Shown here: piece by piece, positions 59,746 through 64,000 of the stretch
Position numbering within the stretch: position 1 is the first letter of the stretch
How the letters are laid out: every line of letters starts with the position of its first letter
Origin: Ceratotherium simum simum
Taxonomy: Eukaryota > Chordata > Mammalia > Perissodactyla > Rhinocerotidae
Reading direction: 5' to 3'
Assembly: GCF_000283155.1 (NCBI RefSeq)
Contig: NW_004454178.1
Location: forward strand, 3,471,145 to 3,535,144
Length of the DNA: 64,000 bases
The notes under the pieces: model-generated
Databases searched by the model: none
What the model was told of the DNA's origin: nothing
Seen by the model: the letters and a program-made list of their open reading frames with translations, nothing else
Made by a program: the position numbers and the translations under genes

Positions 59746-61290
59746 GACCCTTCTCCATATGTTACCTTGTTCGTTATCCATTATTAATTGGAAATGGTCT
59801 CAGAAAGCTCCAAAACAACTAAACTTTATAGGAAAACAAACAAAAAAATCACTTTTAAGACATGAGAAGACAACAGAGTATTTTATTCCAAATAACTTTT
59901 TTCTCCCTTTATTGAAATTCATATTTGTTCATTATCAACAGCAACTATGTTGATCTGTTGCACTGAAATTGTTGAAACATACTTTGCTTCACTGTGATAA
60001 AACCTCCTAAAAGCGCTATTGATGACATATGTTGTTAAACAAGATGCCCAATTTTTAACACTGTATAATGGCACTACCCCCTCCCTCTTAAAGTAGAATG
60101 TTAACGATTACATTTGTTACAAAGAAAGTTAGTAAGGTGCTTAAAAGCAATGATATATACCTTTATTAAAATTTCACTTTATTGTTTAATATTATCCTGT
60201 GCTTACATAATCTTTCATCATTATTCAAATGCATTACTTTTCATACACACCCATGAAATATTATATGCCCCAAATATTATATATACTACATCAAATCTAG
60301 TAACGTGTTCAAAATAAATTCATTACTGCATTTAGAAGTAATCCGATGCAAAAAGAAAATAAAAACAAAACAACAGGGAAAAAGTAACAACATAAGTTTG
60401 GTCACCAAAATACACATGGCTGCAAATATTTCGTTAATATTGGAAGATTAACAACTTTCAGTAGAGAGGACAAAAACTGTGGAAATATTTTTTTGAAGAG
60501 TATATAATATTTAATTTCAAGATATATTAGTAAACATTCACTGATTTACATACTGGAAAATATAAAATGGTAAAAAAATATGACAGCAACTTCAGAAGTA
60601 TCAAAATTTGAGCCTCTGTGAAGAAAATGAAAACTGAAATGCTTTTGGGTATGTGTACATGTGGCTCAGAATTTTGACTCCACACTGAACACAGAGGTTT
60701 CTTTTATGGTAAAAATACTGATACAAAAACATTTCCAATATCAATTTGTCACTACTCAATATCTACTACATATTAGGTATTCCATTTTTGCTTAAATAAC
60801 TCATTAAAATTAGCACTACTATGTGAGAGCAAGTTAAAGATTCTTAAAAATATTTAATTCTCACCTAACTGGTTTATAATCCACATATTAAGTGAACATT
60901 GAAGTTAAATAATTTGAGAGGAAAAAAAGAAGAAAATATTTTATATTTCCTTCTGGGCATTAATTTTTAAAAAGTTATTATAAACTTAGGAAATATAAAC
61001 CAATATGTTTTAATAGAAATTCATGAATTCATGCTATCATATATAATAATATAAAACAGAGGTTAAAATTTAATGTAATTTAAAAGAAGAGATTAAACTA
61101 CAGTTAACTCACAATATCCATAATTCTTCAGAATACTCCTAGGAAATAACATTATTATAGAGATATTTTACATATCTCTATATGGAGATGAAAAACAACA
61201 AAGGTCAATTAGTATATTGATATTCAAACTATTCATTGATATTCATAACATATTTAGGAAATCTACTAAATAAAAAGAAATCTAAAATAT
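59746..61290. other. Unassigned AT-rich DNA
   Basis: Nothing recognised. Very AT-rich at 60.3-61.2 kb. Confidence 0.45.
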
Positions 61291-61485
61291 AGATATATTT
61301 TTTTGGTGAGGAAGATTGGCCCTGAGCAAACATCTGTTGCCAATCTTTCTCTATTTTGTATGTGGGTCGCAGCCACAGCATGGCCACTGAGTGGTGTAGG
61401 TCTGTGCCCGGGATCCAAACCCGTGAACCCCAGGCCGCTGAAGTGGAGCATGCCACACTTAACTGCTATGACACCAGGCCAGCAC
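61291..61485 (-). mobile_element. ERE-type SINE
   Basis: Minus orientation. T-rich start, ggtgaggaagattggccctg, gcaaacatctgttgccaatc, gccacagcatggccactgag, cccgggatccaaacccgtg, then the head complement ggccagca. Single tail module. Duplication ctaaaatat at 61282-61290 and 61486-61494. ORFs of 61-89 codons here are SINE readings. Confidence 0.93.
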
Positions 61486-61494
61486 CTAAAATAT

Positions 61495-62184
61495 TTTAAA
61501 AGAAATAAATGTTTAAATGGTTGGCAGGATAGTATATTGGTGAAAACCTTTTTCAGGGCAACGAAGCAATGATTATTAAAAGCTTATATTTTTCTTAGGT
61601 TTTTACCTTGCAGAAATTTATTCTGAAAAAATAACCACAATTACTTGCAAAGATTTAACTAAAGGATGTTCTCTGAAACCTTTTTAACAAAAGAGAACAA
61701 TTAAAATTTAAAAAAAGAAAAAAAACATAAAGACCAACACAAGGGAATTGAGTATATAAATTGTTTCCAAATAATAAAAAAGTTTGTACCACTAAATATA
61801 TTGGTATAAATAAGAATTCCGGATATGAAAATATGTTAAAGGTATAAAATAAATACAAAACTTGATTTGAAACAGAACAGAAAATACAATACCATTTTTG
61901 TAAAAATTACTATAGACACACACAAAACACATACATACATATCAAATTTATTTATCAACATGCACAATGTTATTAGTGATTATTCCTAAGTGGTGAGATT
62001 AAAAGTGATATTTTCCTCATTTTTGCATACATTATTTAATTTTTCTGAATGTGAATATTATTCTAATAGTAATGGAAAAGTTATATTTTAAATGTACAAA
62101 AGAGAATGCAGTGTAAGAACTTTCTAGAGATCTATTTCTCATCCATTTGTTTGGAAGAGTAGAGAGGGTAATAGAAAAATGTCA
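61495..62184. other. Unassigned AT-rich DNA
   Basis: Nothing recognised. Confidence 0.45.
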
Positions 62185-62300
62185 GAAGACATGAGTTCCG
62201 GTCTCTTCCACTAATTGGAGGCCTATTCTTAGGTAAATAACTTCTCTGAGTCTTAAATTTATGTTTTGTAAAATAAAATAGTTGCAAAAAGTCTTTTTAG
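62185..62300 (-). mobile_element. MIR SINE fragment
   Basis: agacatgagttccggtctc, ttccactaattggaggcc, aaataacttctctgagtctt and gttttgtaaaataaaatag are in reverse MIR order. Confidence 0.75.
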
Positions 62301-64000
62301 GAATTCTTCCTGCAAACAATTCCAAGCTTCATACATATTATTAACAAAGCAAACATTAAAATGTATTTAAAATAATAATCTCCAACCTCAGGAAAGGGTG
62401 CTGAATTTATATGTGTTTGTTTACAAAATCCCCCAGAGGTTCTGAGCATCTGAAGTGTTGTTGTTACTGAAGTTCTTTTGCGGATGGCAAATACATGAAA
62501 TCCTATAGTGCTGACTTTCTATATAGATCAAAATAATCTAATAGTGAAGCCAGGGCCAAATATCTGTGGTCTTTGTCTTTGAACATCAGGCTGTCTGATC
62601 CCACTGATGTGCAAGGCCTGTGAGGTGCTGGACAAATGAATGATTAGGCAGAAGGTATATAAGTGCAATGGAGTGAATCTGTTGTACTACGTTTGCACGA
62701 CTTCCATAAATTTCAGTGTGAGGTGAGTCTGAGGATAGGCCTTAATTTCAGGTCCACACTGCAAATTCTTCTATATTCTCTGTCTATCATCTGTTGGAAG
62801 TCTTAGAATACCTAAATGTTTGTGAACCACAGTTGAAAATTCAAAATTACCAAATCTTTTAAAATTTTCAGTGAGAAAGAATTTAAAGGTCTTAGTTTGT
62901 TCTCCAGCATATGGTTTATTTTTCTTTTATTATATTAAACATTTCAACACTGACAATTAATGGTATTTTTTAGGGAGAGTAGAGGACAATGTGAAGGACA
63001 TGATATTGTCGGGTCTTGAATTAGAAAAGCTTAAACATACATTGCCGTCTTTGTCCAAAAGCTATATTTGTAACCACTGCAACATTTATGTTCAATCAAG
63101 AAAAATTTTTCAGTATAATATTTTGCCAATTGATGAAAAATTAACAGAAAAATATATAGAATTCAGGGAATGGCAGCAGACGGTTTACTATATATCCACC
63201 ACACCATTATTATCAATGACTATCTGAGTGCTTCGAGTACAAGGGGTTATTTGCAGTGTGTTGAGTGGTAAATTCAATGTAGTAAAAATAGTCAGTGTAA
63301 ACTCCTTGTCAGCGTGAGAGTGACTACAATCCAAGGTCGGTTCTTTCTTCTTTCTTCTTGTCTCTCCAGCCATGGAAATAGAGCTCAGTTATTTCTGCAT
63401 GGATGCAAGGTGAATGAGGCTGTCACTTCTCCTTGCAGTGCTATTTATTACAGGTCACTGACATAGTACAGCTATTTTTTAAATGAAAAAAAAAAGTTAT
63501 ATAGCATTATCTCACTTACTCGGGTATTTGAAAGGAACGTGCAGAGTGTTATTTATTTATACAGAAATCTGCCAACCGAGAGGCATCATCTTGCTTTGAG
63601 GGGCCTCCTGCTGGCAAACTGAGCAAACCTGTTATTATAAGAATTAAAACGCTGCACACCGTGTGAAGGAAAACATAACACAATCCTACAGTGTGTGCCT
63701 GTGTCGATTTTCAAGCTGTAGAAATACATTATTCCAATAGAGACAAAACTTAGAAAACAACTCTTCAAAGTGCATCATTAATTCTGAACATCTCTGTGTT
63801 TTCATCGTTCTCAGCTATGAGATGTACACATTATATATATTTAATGCATAGGTTTTGGTGACAATATCATAGACCTACATTGACCATAAATCAGTCTAAT
63901 GCACTAATAAATTAATTGATAAGGAATTGATTTTCTAGATAAGTACATCTCAGTTTGCAGTTTTCAAGGGACAGAGTCCACGCCCAGAAAAATAATCTTA
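62301..64000. other. Unassigned DNA, low in recognisable repeats
   Basis: No transposon recognised over 1.7 kb. A 78-codon ORF (62991-63227) follows an acceptor-like tattttttag (ending at 62973) and has a CNHC cluster. I recognise no protein family and no donor is obvious. Could include conserved non-coding DNA. Confidence 0.4.

Noticed and set aside
1..64000. A novel multi-gene system
   Set aside because: No cluster of intact genes exists. All coding-like sequence traces to LINE remnants or chance ORFs.

Overview
This is repeat-dense, AT-rich mammalian nuclear DNA with no gene that I can support. Nine tRNA-derived SINEs have the equine repetitive element (ERE) layout: a 5' GGCCGGCCC-type head, an A box and B box, the phrases 'gatgttagctcaggg' and 'cttcctcac', and an A-rich tail. 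This SINE family is known from Perissodactyla, so the source is very likely a horse, ass or zebra, or another perissodactyl such as a rhinoceros or tapir. I cannot separate these by eye. Three L1 copies share one 3' UTR type and fit a lineage-specific perissodactyl L1. Older MIR, L2, L1MA-like, MaLR-like LTR and hAT-like relics form the background of all placental mammals.

Layout. 1-9.9 kb: one ERE, a minus-strand L2, an AT microsatellite, MIR fragments, a possible LTR and an unclassified repeat. 9.9-14.7 kb: an old L1 tail on the minus strand, a perfect 22-bp inverted repeat, and a 3.1-kb L1 inserted into a MIR. 14.8-20.1 kb: a hAT-like relic, two L2 copies, an ERE, and an L1 tail beside a MIR. 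20-30 kb: mostly unassigned, with MIRs, a truncated L1, an interrupted L2 and a purine-rich microsatellite. 30-34.5 kb: three EREs, and an L1 inserted into an L2 reverse-transcriptase relic. 38-42.3 kb: an unexplained set of related direct and inverted segments, followed by an L1 whose 5' UTR is joined directly to mid-ORF2. 44-52.8 kb: three EREs (one inside a MER5-like relic), a second inverted repeat and two MaLR-like LTRs. 53-64 kb: scattered MIR, L2 and ERE copies and long unassigned stretches.

The ORFs are short. The longest (317 codons) and several others are remnants of L1 ORF2 with stops and frameshifts. The rest look like chance ORFs, or lie in L1 5' UTR, L2 or SINE sequence. The window is best read as a gene desert or the inside of a large intron. 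I found no sign of an undescribed multi-gene system. The items most worth a second look are structural: the internally deleted L1, the two long inverted repeats with 14-nt loops, the repeated segments at 38.2-38.6 kb, and the mix of ERE architectures.
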